Made by a program: the position numbers and the translations under genes | The notes under the pieces: model-generated | The model's input: the letters and a program-made list of their open reading frames with translations, nothing else | Told to the model about the DNA's origin: nothing | The model's database searches: none | DNA from: Mayamaea pseudoterrestris | Taxonomy: Eukaryota; Bacillariophyta; Bacillariophyceae; Sellaphorales; Sellaphoraceae | Length of the DNA: 64,000 bases | Direction of reading: 5' to 3' | NCBI GenBank assembly: GCA_027923505.1 | Contig: BROI01000030.1 | Span: 1-64,000, forward strand | In this document: piece by piece, positions 32,881 to 46,620 of the stretch | How positions within the stretch are numbered: the stretch's first letter is position 1 | How the letters are laid out: each line of letters begins with the position of its first letter

Positions 32881-34649
32881 TTGTTGGTTGATCAGGGGAC
32901 GGGACATTGTAGTGGTATGATTCCATAATTTGGGGTGTTGGCCACACCCATTTTGCAGATGGTGTAGGCCTCCAGGCAGTCCGTTTTGCACCATTTCAGC
33001 CCATCCTCATGTCAATGGCACACCCTGGACATGTTTTGCCTGACTCATTGGGTTGTTGGGTGGCCAGGGCATGGGGCATTGTAGTGGTATGATTCCATAA
33101 TTTGGGGTGTTGGCCACACCCATCTTGTAGACCATTCCATGCTGTAGGCCTTCAGGCAGTCCGTTTTTTAGCATGTCAGAGCGTCGTCATGTCAATGGCA
33201 CACCCTGGACATGTTTTGCATGACTCATTGGGTTGTTGGGTGATCAGGGACGGGATTGCATTGTTGTGGTATGATTCCATATTTGGGGTGTTGGCCACAC
33301 CCATTTTGCAGATGGTGTAGGCCTCCAGGCAGTCCGTTTTGCACCATTTCAGCCCATCCTCATGTCAATGGCACACCCTGGACATGTTTTGCCTGACTCA
33401 TTGGGTTGTTGGGTGGCCAGGGCATGGGGCATTGTAGTGTTATGATTCCATAATTCGGGGTGTTGGCCACACCCATCTTGTTGACCATTCCATGCTGTAG
33501 GCCTCCAGGCAGTCCGTTTTGTACCATGTCAGACCATCCTCATGTCAATGGCACACCCTGGAAATGTTTTGCATGACTCATTGGGTTGATGGGTGATCAG
33601 GGGATGGGGCATTGTAGTGGTATGATTCCATAATTTGGGGTGTTGGCCACACCCATTTTGCAGATGGTGTAGGCCTCCAGGCAATCCGTTTTGCACCATT
33701 TCAGCCCATCCTCATGTCAATGGCACACCCTGGACATGTTTTGCCTGACTCATTGGGTTGTTGGGTGGCCAGGGCATGGGGCATTGTAGTGGTATGATTC
33801 CATAATTTGGGGTGTTGGCCATACCCATCTTGTAGACCATTCCATGCTGTAGGCCTCCAGGCAGTCCGTTTTGTACCATGTCAGACCATCCTCATGTCAA
33901 TGGCACACCCTGGACATGTTTTGCATGACTCATTGGGTTGTTGGGTGATCAGGGGACGGGGCATTGTAGTGGTATGATTCCATAATTTGGGGTGTTGGCC
34001 ACACCCATTTTGCAGATGGTGTAGGCCTCCAGGCAGTCCGTTTTGCACCATTTCAGCCCATCCTCATGTCAATGGCACACCTTGGACATGTTTTGCCTGA
34101 CTCATTGGGTTGTTGGGTGGCCAGGGCATGGGGCATTGTAGTGGTATGATTCCATAATTTGGGGTGTTGGCCACACCCATCTTGTAGACCATTCCATGCT
34201 GTAGGCCTCCAGGCAGTCCGTTTTGTACCATGTCAGACCATCCTCATGTCAATGGCACACCCTGGACATGTTTTGCATGACTCATTGGGTTGTTGGGTGA
34301 TCAGGGGATGGGGCATTGTAGTGGTATGATTCCATAATTTGGGGTGTTGGCCACACCCATCTTGCAGATGGTGTAGGCCTCCAGGCAGTCCGTTTTGCAC
34401 CATTTCAGCCCATCCTCATGTCAATGGCACACCCTGGACATGTTTTGCCTGACTCATTGGGTTGTTGGGTGATCAGGGCATGGGGCATTGTAGTGGTATG
34501 ATTCCATAATTTGGGGTGTTGGCCACACCCATTTTGCAGATGGCGTAGGCCTCCAGTCCGTTTTGCACCATGTCAGCCCATCCTCATGTCAATGGCACAC
34601 CCTGGACATGTTTTGCCTGACTCATTGGGTTATTGGGTGGCCAGGGCAT
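32881..34649 (+). repeat. Satellite A array 3
   Basis: About five 352-bp dimers between two B arrays. The first monomer reads gatcaggggacgggacattg (gaca for the usual ggca), a mark also seen at 19021 and 53443. One monomer near 34340 is A1/A2 recombinant (tcttgcagatggtg). The last monomer carries the same four-base loss and gcagatggcgtagg change as the end of array 2, and ends in gggcat at 34649. Confidence 0.95.
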
Positions 34650-37600
34650 CACCAATATCATTGCCGTCCCCTGAGACACTAGCCAGGCATACCATCTTGT
34701 TGCGCAGCCTGAATAATGATGTTGGCACCATTCTGGTGTCATTTGGGTGTATACATGGCCTGCTGTAGGGGCATTTGAATGTCACGGCATCTGCGGGCTG
34801 AGACTGGTGACAAGTTGTCACCAATATCATTGCCATCCCCTGAGACACTAGCCAGGCATACCATCTTGTAGCGCAGCCTGAATAATGATGTTGGCACCAT
34901 TCTGGTGTCATTTGGGTGTATACATGGCCTGCTGTAGGGGCATTTGAATGTCACGGCATCTGCAGGCTGAGACTGGTGACAAGTTGTCACCAATATCATT
35001 ACCGTCCCCTGAGACACTAGCCAGGCATACCATCTTGTAGCGCAGCCTGAATAATGATGTTGGCACCATTCTGGTGTCATTTGGGTGTATACATGGCCTG
35101 CTGTAGGGGCGTTTGAATGTCACGGCATCTGCGGGCTGAGACTGGTGACAAGTTGTCACCAATATCATTGCCATCCCCTGAGACACTAGCCAGGCATACC
35201 ATCTTGTAGCGCAGCCTGAATAATGATGTTGGCACCATTCTGGTGTCATTTGGGTGTATACATGGCCTGCTGTAAGGGTGTTTGAATGTCACGGCATCTG
35301 CAGGCTGAGACTGGTGACAAGTTGTCACCAATATCATTGCCATCCCCTGAGACACTAGCCAGGCATACCATCTTGTAGCGCAGCCTGAATAATGATGTTG
35401 GCACCATTCTGGTGTCATTTGGGTATACATGGCCTGCTGTAGGGGCGTTTGAATGTCACGGCATCTGCAGGCTGAGACTGGTGACAAGTTGTCACCAATA
35501 TCATTGCCATCCCCTGAGACACTAGCCAGGTATACCATCTTGTAGCGCAGCCTGAATAATGATGTTGGCACCATTCTGGTGTCATTTGGGTGTATACATG
35601 GCCTGCTGTAGGGGCGTTTGAATGTCACGGCATCTGCAGGCTGAGACTGGTGACAAGTTGTCACCAATATCATTGCCATCCCCTGAGACACTAGCCAGGC
35701 ATACCATCTTGTAGCGCAGCCTGAATAATGATGTTGGCACCATTCTGGTGTATTTTGGGTGTATACATGGCCTGCTGTAGGGGCGTTTGAATGTCACGGC
35801 ATCTGCAGGCTGAGACTGGTGACAAGTTGTCACCAATATCATTGCCGTCCCCTGAGACACTAGCCAGGCATACCATCTTGTAGCGCAGCTTGAATAATGA
35901 TGTTGGCACCATTCTGGTGTCATTTGGGTATATTCATGGCCTGCTGTAAAGGCGTTTGAATGTCACGGCATCTGCAGGCTGAGACTGGTGACAAGTTGTC
36001 ACCAATATCATTGCCATCCCCTGAGACACTAGCCAGGCATACCATCTTGTAGCGCAGCCTGAATAATGATGTTGGCACCATTCTGGTGTCATTTGGGTAT
36101 ACATGGCCTGCTGTAGGGGCGTTTGAATGTCACGGCATCTGCGGGCTGAGACTGGTGACAAGTTGTCACCAATATCATTGCCATCCCCTGAGACACTAGC
36201 CAGGCATATCATCTTGTAGCGCAGCCTGAATAATGATGTTGGCACCATTCTGGTGTCATTTGGGTGTATACATGGCCTGCTGTAGGGGCGTTTGAATGTC
36301 ACGGCATCTGCAGGCTGAGACTGGTGACAAGTTGTCACCAATATCATTGCCATCCCCTGAGACACTAGCCAGGCATACCATCTTGTAGCGCAGCTTGAAT
36401 AATGATGTTGGCACCATTCTGGTGTCATTTGGGTGTATACATGGCCTGCTGTGGGGGGTGTTTGAATGTCGCGGCATCTGCAGGCTGAGACTGGTGACAA
36501 GTTGTCACCAATATCATTACCGTCCCCTGAGACACTAGCCAGGCATACCATCTTGTAGCGCAGCCTGAATAATGATGTTGGCACCATTCTGGTGTTATTT
36601 GGTTGTATACATGGCCTGCTGTAGGGGCGTTTGAATGTCACGGCATCTGCAGGCTGAGACTGGTGACAAGTTGTCACCAATATCATTGCCGTCCCCTGAG
36701 ACACTAGCCAGGCATACCATCTTGTAGCGCAACCTGAATAATGATGTTGGCACCATTCTGGTGTCATTTGGGCACCTACATGGCCTGCTGTAGGGGCGTT
36801 TGAATGTCACGGCATCTGCAGGCTGAGACTGGTGACAAGTTGTCACCAATATCATTGCCGTCCCCTGAGACACTAGCCAGGGCATACCATCTTGTAGCGC
36901 AGCCTGAATAATGATATTGGCAATATTCTGGTGACATTTGGGTGTATACATGGCCTGCTGTAGGGGCGTTTGAATGTCACGGCATCTGCAGGCTGAGACT
37001 GGTGACAAGTTGTCACCAATATCATTGCCATCCCCTGAGACACTAGCCAGGCATACCATCTTGTTGCGCAGCCTGAATAATGATGTTGGCACCATTCTGG
37101 TGTCATCTGGGTGTATACATGGCCTGCTGTAGGGCGTTTGAATGTCACGGCATCTGCGGGGCTGAGACTGGTGACAAGTTGTCACCAATATCATTGCCAT
37201 CCCCTGAGACACTAGCCAGGCATACCATCTTGTGGCGCAGCCTGAATAATGATGTTGGCACCATTCTGGTGTCATTTGGGTGTATACATGGCCTGCTGTA
37301 GGAGCATTTGAATGTCACGGCATCTGCAGGCTGAGACTGGTGACAAGTTGTCACCAATATCATTACCGTCCCCTGAGACACTAGCCAGGCATACCATCTT
37401 GTAGCGCAGCCTGAATAATGATGTTGGCACCATTCTGGTGTATTTTGGGCACCTACAGGGCCTGCTGTAGGGGCGTTTGAATGTCACGGCATCTGCAGGC
37501 TGAGACTGGTGACAAGTTGTCACCAATATCATTGCCATTCCCTGAGACACTAGCCAGGCATACCATCTTGTAGCGCAGCCTGAATAATGATGTTGGCACC

Positions 37601-39479
37601 ATTCTGGTGTCATTTGGGTGTATACATGGCCTGCTGTAGGGGCGTTTGAATGTCACGGCATCTGCAGGCTGAGACTGGTGACAAGTTGTCACCAATATCA
37701 TTGCTGTCCCCTGAGACAATAGCTAGGCATACCATCTTGTAGCGCAGCCTGAATAATGATGTTGGCACCATTCTGGTGTCATTTGGGTGTATACATGGCC
37801 TGCTGTATGGTATGGGCGTTTGAATGTCACGGCATCTGCAGGCTGAGACTGGTGACAAGTTGTCACCAATATCATTACCATCCCCTGAGACACTAGCCAG
37901 GCATACCATCTTGTAGCGCAGCCTGAATAATGATGTTGGCACCATTCTGGTGTCATTTGGGTGTATACATGGCCTGCTGAAGGGGCGTTTGAATGTCCAG
38001 CATCTGCAGGCTGAGACTGGTGACAAGTTGTCACCAATATCATTGCCATCCCCTGAGTCACTAGCCAGGCATACCATCTTGTAGCGCAGCCTGATTAATG
38101 ATGTTGGCACCATTCTGGTGTCATTTGAGTGTATACATGGCCTGCTGTAGGGGCATTTGAATGTCACGGCATCTGCAGGCTGAGACTGGTGACAAGTTGT
38201 CACCAATATCATTACCGTCCCCCTGAGACACTAGCCAGGCATACCATCTTGTAGGGCAGCCTGAATAATGATGTTGGCACTATTCTGGTGTCATTTGGGT
38301 GTACCTACATGGCCTGCTGTAGGGGCGTTTGAATGTCACGGCATCCGCAGGCTGGAGACTGGTGACAAGTTGTCACCAATATCATTGCCGTCCCCTGAGA
38401 CACTAGCCAGGCATACCATCTTGTAGCGCAGCCTGAATAATGATGTTGGCACCATTCTGGTGTCATTTGGGTGTATACATGGCCTGCTGTAGGGGCGTTT
38501 GAATGTCACGGCATCTGCAGGCTGAGACTGGTGACAAGTTGTCACCAATATCATTGCTGTCCCCTGAGACACTAGCCAGGCATACCATCTTGTTGCGCAG
38601 CCTGAATAATGATGTTGGCACCATTCTGGTGTCATTTGGGTGTATACATGGCCTGCTGTAGGAGCATTTAAATGTCACCGCATCTGCAGGCTGAGACTGG
38701 TGACAAGTTGTCACCAATATCATTGCCGTCCCCTGAGACACTAGCCAGGCATACCATCTTGTAGCGCAGCCTGAATAATGATGTTGGCACCATTCTGGTG
38801 TCATTTGGGTGTATACATGGCCTGCTGTAGGGGCGTTTGAATGTCACGGCATCTGCGGGCTGAGACTGGTGACAAGTTGTCACCAATATCATTGCCGTCC
38901 CCTGAGACACTAGCCAGGCATACCATCTTGTAGCGCAGCCTGAATAATGATATTGGCAATATTCTGATGTCATTTGGGTGTCTACATGGCCTGCTTAGGG
39001 CGTTTGAATGTCACGGCATCTGCAGGCTGAGACTGGTGACAAGTTGTCACCAATATCATTACCATCCCCTGAGACACTAGCCAGGCATACCATCTTGTAG
39101 CGCAGCCTGAATAATGATGTTGGCACCATTCTGGTGTATTTTGGGCACCTACAGGGCTTGCTGTAGGGGCGTTTGAATGTCACGGCATCTGCGGGCTGAG
39201 ACTGGTGACAAGTTGTCACCAATATCATTGCCATCCCCTGAGACACTAACCAGGCATACCATCTTGTAGCGCAGCCTGAATAATGATGTTGGCACCATTC
39301 TGGTGTCATTTGGGTGTATACATGGCCTGCTGTAGGGGCATTTGAATGTCACGGCATCTGCAGGCTGAGACTGGTGACAAGTTGTCACCAATATCATTAC
39401 CGTCCCCTGAGACACTAGCCAGGCATACCATCTTGTAGCGCAGCCTGAATAATGATGTTGGCACCATTCCGGTGTCATT
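34650..39479 (+). repeat. Satellite B array 2, ordered left part
   Basis: About 28 mostly well-kept 169-bp monomers starting at the same monomer position (caccaatatcattgcc) as array 1. Variation is somewhat higher than in array 1: several monomers read gccatcccc for gccgtcccc, gatattggcaatattctgg occurs near 36914 and 38950, and gtatggtatgggcg occurs near 37806. Confidence 0.95.
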
Positions 39480-42400
39480 TGGGTGCCTACACATGGCGCT
39501 GCTGTAGGGCGTTTGAATGTTACGCATCTGCAGGCTGAGACTGGTGACAAGTTGTCACCAATATCATTGCCGTCCCCTGAGACACTAGCCAGGCATACCA
39601 TCTTGTAGCGCAGCCTGAATATTGATGTTGGCACCATTCTGGTGTATTTGGGTGTACATGAGCCTGTTGTAGGGGCGTTTGAATGTCACGGCATCCGCAG
39701 GCTGAGACTGGTGACAAGTTGTCACCAATATCATGCCGTGCCCTGAGACACTAGCCAGGCATACCATCTTGTAGCGCAGCGTGAATAATGATGTTGGCAC
39801 CATTCTGGTGTCATTTGGGTTGCATACATGGCCTGCTGTAGGGCGTTTGAATGTCACGGCATCTGCAGGCTGAGACTGGTGACAAGTTGTCACCAATATC
39901 ATCTGCCGTCCCCTGAGACACTAGCCAGGCATATCATCTTGTAGCGCAGCCTGAATAATGATCGTTGGCACCATTTGGGTGTCATTTGTGGTGAGATACA
40001 TGGCCTGCTGTAGGGGCTTTTGAATGTTCACGGCATCTGCAGGCTGAGACTGTTGACAAATTGTGCACCAATATCATTACCGTCCCCTGAGACACTAGCC
40101 AGGCATACCATCTTGTAGCGCAGCCTGAATAATGATGTTGGCACCATTCTGGTGTCATTTGGGTGTATACATGGCCTGCTGTACGGGCGTTTGAATGTCC
40201 ACGGCATACTGGCTGAGACTGGTGACAAGTTGTCACCAATATCATTGCCGTCCCGGACACTAGCCAGGCATACCATCTTGTAGCGCAGTTTGAATAATGA
40301 TGTTGGCACCATTCTGGTGTCATTAGGGTTGTATACATGCCTGCTGCAGGGGCGTTTGAATGTCAGGCATCTGCAGGCTGAGACTGGTGACAAGTTGTCA
40401 CCAATATCATTGCCGTCCCCTGAGACACTAGCCAGGCATACCATCTTGTAGCGCAGTTTGATTGATGATGTTGGCACCATTCTGGTGTAATTTGGGTGTA
40501 TACATGGCCTGCTTGTAACAATGTCACGATCTGCAGGCTGAGACTGGTGACAAGTTGTCACCAACATTGCCGTCCTGGACATAGGATACCATTGTTGCGC
40601 AGTCTGATTATGATGTTGGCACCATTCTGGTGTCATTTGGGTGTATACATGGCCTGCTGTACGGTAGGGGCATTTGAATGTCACGGCATCTGCAGGCTGA
40701 GACTGGTGACAAGTTGTCACCAATATCATTACCGTCCCTTGAGACACTAGCCAGGCATACCATCTTGTAGCGCAGCCTGAATAATGATGTTGGCACCATT
40801 CTGGTGTCATTTGGGTGTATACATGTCCTGCAGAGGCGTTTGAATGTCATGGCATCTGGCAGGCTGAGACTGGTGACAAGTTGTCACCAATATCATTCTG
40901 CTGTCCCCTGAGACACTAGCCAGGCATACCATCTTGTAGAGCAGCCTGAATAATGATGTTGGCAATATTCTGGTGCATTTGGGTCTTCACATGGCCTGCT
41001 GTAGGGCGTTTGAATGTCACGGCATCTGCAGGCTGAGACTGGTGAAAGTTGTCACCATTCATTGCCGTCCCTGAGACACTAGCCAGGTATACCATCTTGT
41101 AGCGCAGCCTGAATAATGATGTTGGCAATATTCTGGTGTTATTTGGTTGTATACATGGCCTGCTGTAGGGGCGTTTGAATGTCACGGCATCTGCAGGCTG
41201 AGACTGGTGACAAGTTGTCATCAATATCATTGCCGTCCCCTGAGACACTAGCCAGGCATACCATCTTGTTGCGCAGCCTGAATAATGATGTTGGCACCAT
41301 TCTGGTGTCATTTGGGTGTATACCTTGGCCTGCTGTAGGGCGTTTGAATGTCACGCATCTGCAGGCTGAGACTGGTGACAAGTTGTCACCAATATCATTG
41401 CCATCCCCTGAGACACTAGCCAGGCATACCATCTTGTAGCGCATGCCTGAATAATGATGTTGGCACCATTCTGGTGTCATTTGGGTGTATATGGCTGCTG
41501 TAGAGCGTTTGAATGTCACGGTATCTGCAGGCTGAGATTGTGACAAGTTGTCACCAATATCATTGCTGTCCCCTGAGACACTAGCCAGGCATACCATCTT
41601 GTAGCGCAGCTGATTGAAAACAAATTTGCGTGTATTTGAGACCGGTCTGTAGGTTTGAATGTCATGGATTGCGGGCTGAGACTGTGACAAGTTGTCACGT
41701 CATTGCCGTCCCCTGAGACACTAGCCAGGCATACCATCTCTGTAGCGCAGCCCGAATATGATGTTGGCACCATTCTGGTGTATTTGGGTGTGTACATGGC
41801 CTGCTGTAGAGTATTTGAATGTCACGGATCTGCAGGCTGAGACTGTGACAAATTGTCACCAATATCATTGTGTCCCCTGGACATGAGGCGCAGGAAGATT
41901 TTGGCATCATTCGTAAAGGTCTGTAGGGTGTTTGAAGTCACGGATAAAGTGTCGGGAGATCAGACAAGTTGTCACCAATATGGGCCTGAGACACAGCCAG
42001 GCATACCCATTGTAGCGCAGCTGAATGATGATGTTGGCACCATTCTGGAGTCATTAGGGTGTATACATGGCCTGCTGTAGGGCGTTTGAATTGTTGGCAT
42101 CTGCAGAAGGAGACTGGTGACAAGTTGTCACCAATATCATTGCCCGTCCCCAGACAATGCCAGGCATACATTGTTGCGCCGCTGAATAATGATGTTGGCA
42201 CCATTCTGGTGTCATTTGGGTGTATACGTGGCCTGCTGTAGGGGCGTTTGAATGTCACGGCATTGGTGGGCTGAGACAAGCTGTCACCAATACATTGCCA
42301 TCCCTGAGACACTAGCCAGGCATACCCATCTTGTAGCGCAGCCTGAATAATGATGTTGGCACCATTCTGGTGTCACTTGGGTGTATACATTGGCCTGCTG

Positions 42401-45400
42401 TAGGGGGCATTTGAATGTCACGGCATTTGTGCAGGAGAAGACAAGTTGTCACCAATATCATTACTGTCCCCGAGACACTAGCCAGGCATACCCATCTGTA
42501 CGCAGCCTAAATAATGATGTTGGCACCATTCTGGTGATTTTGGGCACCTACAGGGCTTGCTGTAGGGCGTTTGAATGTCACGGATCTCGGGGCTGAGACT
42601 GGTGACAAGTTGTCACCAATATCATTCCGGAAACACAGCCAGGATAACATCTTGTAGCGCGGTTGAATAATGATGATGGACCATTCTGGTGTTTTTGGGG
42701 CACCTACAGGGCTTGCTGTAGGGGCGTTTGAATATCACGGTTTGCGTGGCTGAGACTGTGACAAGTTGTCACCACTCCATTGCTGTCCCCGAGACACTAA
42801 GCAGGCATACCATCTTGTAGCGCAGTGAATGATGCGTGGTACTATTCTGGTGACATTTGGGGTATAATGGCTGCTGTAGGGGAATGTCACGGCATTGCAG
42901 TAGCTGGCGAAGTGACAAGTTATCACACAATATCATTGTCATTCTCTGAGACACTAGCCAGGTATACCATCTTGTAGCGCGCCTAAATAATGATGTGCTG
43001 GCACCATTCTGGCATTGTGTACTACAGGTGGGCGAGGGGCGTTTGAATGTCATGGCATATGTGAGACTGGTGTGACAAGTTGTCACCAATATCATTGTGT
43101 CCTGAGACACAGCCAGGCATACCATCTGTAGCGCAGCTTGAATAAAGATGTTGGCAATATTCTGTGATATTTGGTATATACATGGCTGCTGTAGGGGTGT
43201 TTGAATGTCACGGCATCTGCAGGCTGAGACTGTGACAAGTTGTCACCAATATCATTGTCGCTTGAGACACTCAGCCAGGTATACATCTGTTGCGCAGCCT
43301 GAATAATGTTGGCACCATTCTGGTATCATTTGGGTGTATACATGGCTGGCTGTAGGGCGTGAATGAGTCGCAGGGAGACTGGTGACAAATTGTCACCAAT
43401 ATCATTGCTGTCCCCGAGACACTAGCCAGGCATACCATCTTGTAGCGCAGCCTAAAAATGATGCTGGCACCATTCTGGTGTGTATTTGGCATACTGGTAC
43501 CTGCAGAAGGGTTTGAATGTCACGGCATCTGCAGGCTGAGTGACAAGTTGTCACCAATATCATTGCTGTCCCCTGAGACACAGAGCCAGGCATATTATCT
43601 TGTAGTGCAGCCTGCATAATGATGTTGGCACCATCCGTGTCAATTGGGTGTATACATAGCTTGCTGTAGGGGCGTTTGAAATGTCACGGATCTGCAGGCG
43701 CTGAGACTGGTGACAAGTTTTGTCACCAATATCATTGCTCAGTCCGACACAGCAGGTACATTGTTGTGCAGCCGAATAATGTTGGACCATTTGGTGTCAT
43801 TTGGGTGTACATGGGCTGTAGGGGCTGCTTTGAATGTGGATTGGGTGAGAGTGTTGTCACAAGGTCCCCCAGAGACACAGTCACGCATACCAGCTTGTTG
43901 CGCAGCGATGTTGGACCATTCTGCGAAGGGGCAGTGTCTTTCGTCTTAGGGGCGTTTGAATGTCACGGCATCTGAGCTGAGATTCGACAAGTTGTCACAA
44001 TTCATCCCTGAGACACAAGCCAGGCATACCATCTTGTAGCAGCCTGAATAATGATGTTGGCACCACTTCTGGTGTCATTTGGAGTATTGGGTGTAGTTGG
44101 CAGGAGAGTGAAAGATGTCACAATATCATCGCCTGAGACACTAGCCAGGATACCATCTTGTTAGAGCAGCGCAAATGATGTTGGCACATTCTGTGGACAA
44201 CGCTTGGTTTAATGTCAGGATCTCAGGTGAGACGTGACAAGTTGTCACCAATATCATTGCATCCTGAGACAAGCAGGATACCCTCTTGTAGCACAGCCTG
44301 AATAATGATGTTGGCACCATTCTGGTGTATTTGTGTGTAACATGGTTCTGTAGGGGCGTTTGAATGTCACGGTATCGAGTGAGACTGGTGACAAGTTGTC
44401 ACCAATAATTGGTCCCGGAGACACAGCAGGATACCATTTGTTGCGCAGCTGAATATGATGTTGGCACCATTCTGGTGTATTGGGTGTACACATGGCCTGC
44501 TGTGGGCGGAATGTCACGGATCTGCAGGCTGAGACTGGTGACAAGTTGTCACCAATATCATTGCGTCCCCTGAGACACAAGCCAGGCATACCATCTTGTT
44601 GCGCAGCTGAAAATGATGTTGGCACCATTCTGTGTCAGGGTGTATACATGCTGTGTAGGGGCATTTGAATTACGGTCTGCGGGCTGGAGACTGGTGACAA
44701 GTTGTCACCAATACATTGCCATCCCTGGAGACACTAGCCAGGATACCATGTGTAGCGCAGCTGAATAATGATGTTGGCACCATTCTGGTGTCATTTTTGG
44801 TGTACCTACATGGCCCGCTGTAGGGGGTATTTGAATGTCACGGCATCTGCAGGCTGAGACTGGTGACAAGTGTCACCAATATCATTCCCCCCTGAGACAC
44901 TAGCCAGGCATACCATCTTGTAGCGCAGCCTGAATAATGATGTTGGCACCATTCTGGTGTCATTTGGTGTACCTACATGGCCCGCTGTAGGGCGTTTGAA
45001 TGTCACTTTGGCAGGAGACACGGTGACAAGTTGTCACCAATATCAATCCATCCCCTGAGACACTAGCCAGGCATATCATCTTTAGCGCAGCCTGAATAAT
45101 GATGGGCTAGTCATCGAGGGAGATGACGTTGTCACCAATATCATTGCGTCCCCCGAGACACGCAGGATACCATTTGTAGCGCAGCCTGAATAATGATGTT
45201 GGCACCATTCTGGGGTGACATGGGTGGGGCCGAATGTCACGGTTGCGGGCTGAGACCGGGTGACAAGTTGTCACAATACATTGGTCCGAACAGAGTATAC
45301 CATTGTATCGCAGCCTGAATAAGATGTTGGCAAATTGCAGCGCTGTGGTGTGTTTGAATGTCACGGCAATCGCAGGCTGAGACCGGTGACAAGTGTCACC

Positions 45401-46620
45401 AATATCACTTCCCCGAGAACTAGCCAGGTATACCATCTTGTAGCGCAGCTGAATATGATGTTGGCACCATTCTGGTGTATTTGACACCTAAGGTGTAGGG
45501 GCGTTTGAATGTCATGGATCTGCGGTTGAGACTGGTGACAAGTTGTCACCAATATCATTGCCGTCCCCTAAGACACTAGCCAGGCATACCATCTTGTTGC
45601 GCAGTGAAAAAGATGTTGGCACCATTCTGGTGACATTTGGGTGTATACATGGCCTTAGGTGGATGGGGGTGTCACCAATATCATTGCTGAGACACAAGCA
45701 GGCATATCATCTTGTTGCAAGCTGAAAATGATGCTGGCACCATTCTGGTGTAATTTGGGAGGCTGCTGTAGGGGCGTTTGAATGTGGGTGCGTGTTGAGA
45801 GACAAGTTGTCACCCTGAGACACAGCAGGATACCATGTTGCGCAGCCTGAATAAACCGTTCACGGAGGAGGGAGTGTCACCAAACTTCGTCGAGACACCA
45901 GCCAGGCATACCATCTTGTCGTGCAGTTGAATGATGATGTTGGCACCATTCTGGTGTATTTGGTGCCACAGGCTGTGTGGGAATGTCACGCATATTGAGA
46001 CTGGTGACAGGTTGTCACCAATATATTGTCAGTCCCGAGACACTCAGCCAGGCATACCATCTTGTAAAGTGAGTTCTGAATAATGATGTTGGTGTTCACC
46101 TCTGTGTTATTTGCTGTATACATGGCTCCGCTGGGGCGTTTGAATGTCACGGACTGCAGGTTGAGACTGGTGTTGTCACCAATACTACTCTCCCCGAGAC
46201 ACTAGCCAGGCATACCATCTTGTTGCGCAGCCTGAATATTTATGCTATGTCTTTTCTTTGGTATCATTTGGTTGTATACATGGCCTGCTGTAGGTTTTGG
46301 GATCTGTAGGCTGAGACTGGTGACAAATTGTCACCATCATTTTCCCCTGAGACATACCAGATACGGCAGCTGAATTGATGTTGGCACCATTCCTGGTGTT
46401 ATTTGGTGTACCTACATGGTGCTGTGGGGGGCGTTTGAATGTACTAGTGACAAGTTGTCACCAATATCATTCGGGCTGAACTAGCCAGGCATACCATCTT
46501 GTTAAAAGCAGGTGAGTTGGACATTCCGTCCTAGGTCAAAGTTGAATAGGAGTGGTGAGACTGGACAAGTTGTCACCAAATTTGCCGTCTGGAGACACCA
46601 GGTGGCAGTCTTTGGAAAGT
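39480..46620 (+). repeat. Satellite B array 2, heavily degraded middle part
   Basis: B monomers remain recognisable throughout (gatgttggcaccattctgg, caagttgtcaccaatatc, tgagacac), but carry many small, mostly single-base losses that worsen to the right. Spacing of the ttggcaccat landmark near 44311, 44461, 44619, 44774 and 44943 is 150, 158, 155 and 169 bp against the usual 169. At 46500-46620 the match is nearly lost; at 46628 order returns abruptly. It holds no gene. Old, decaying repeats or poorly polished sequence could both explain it. Confidence 0.85.
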
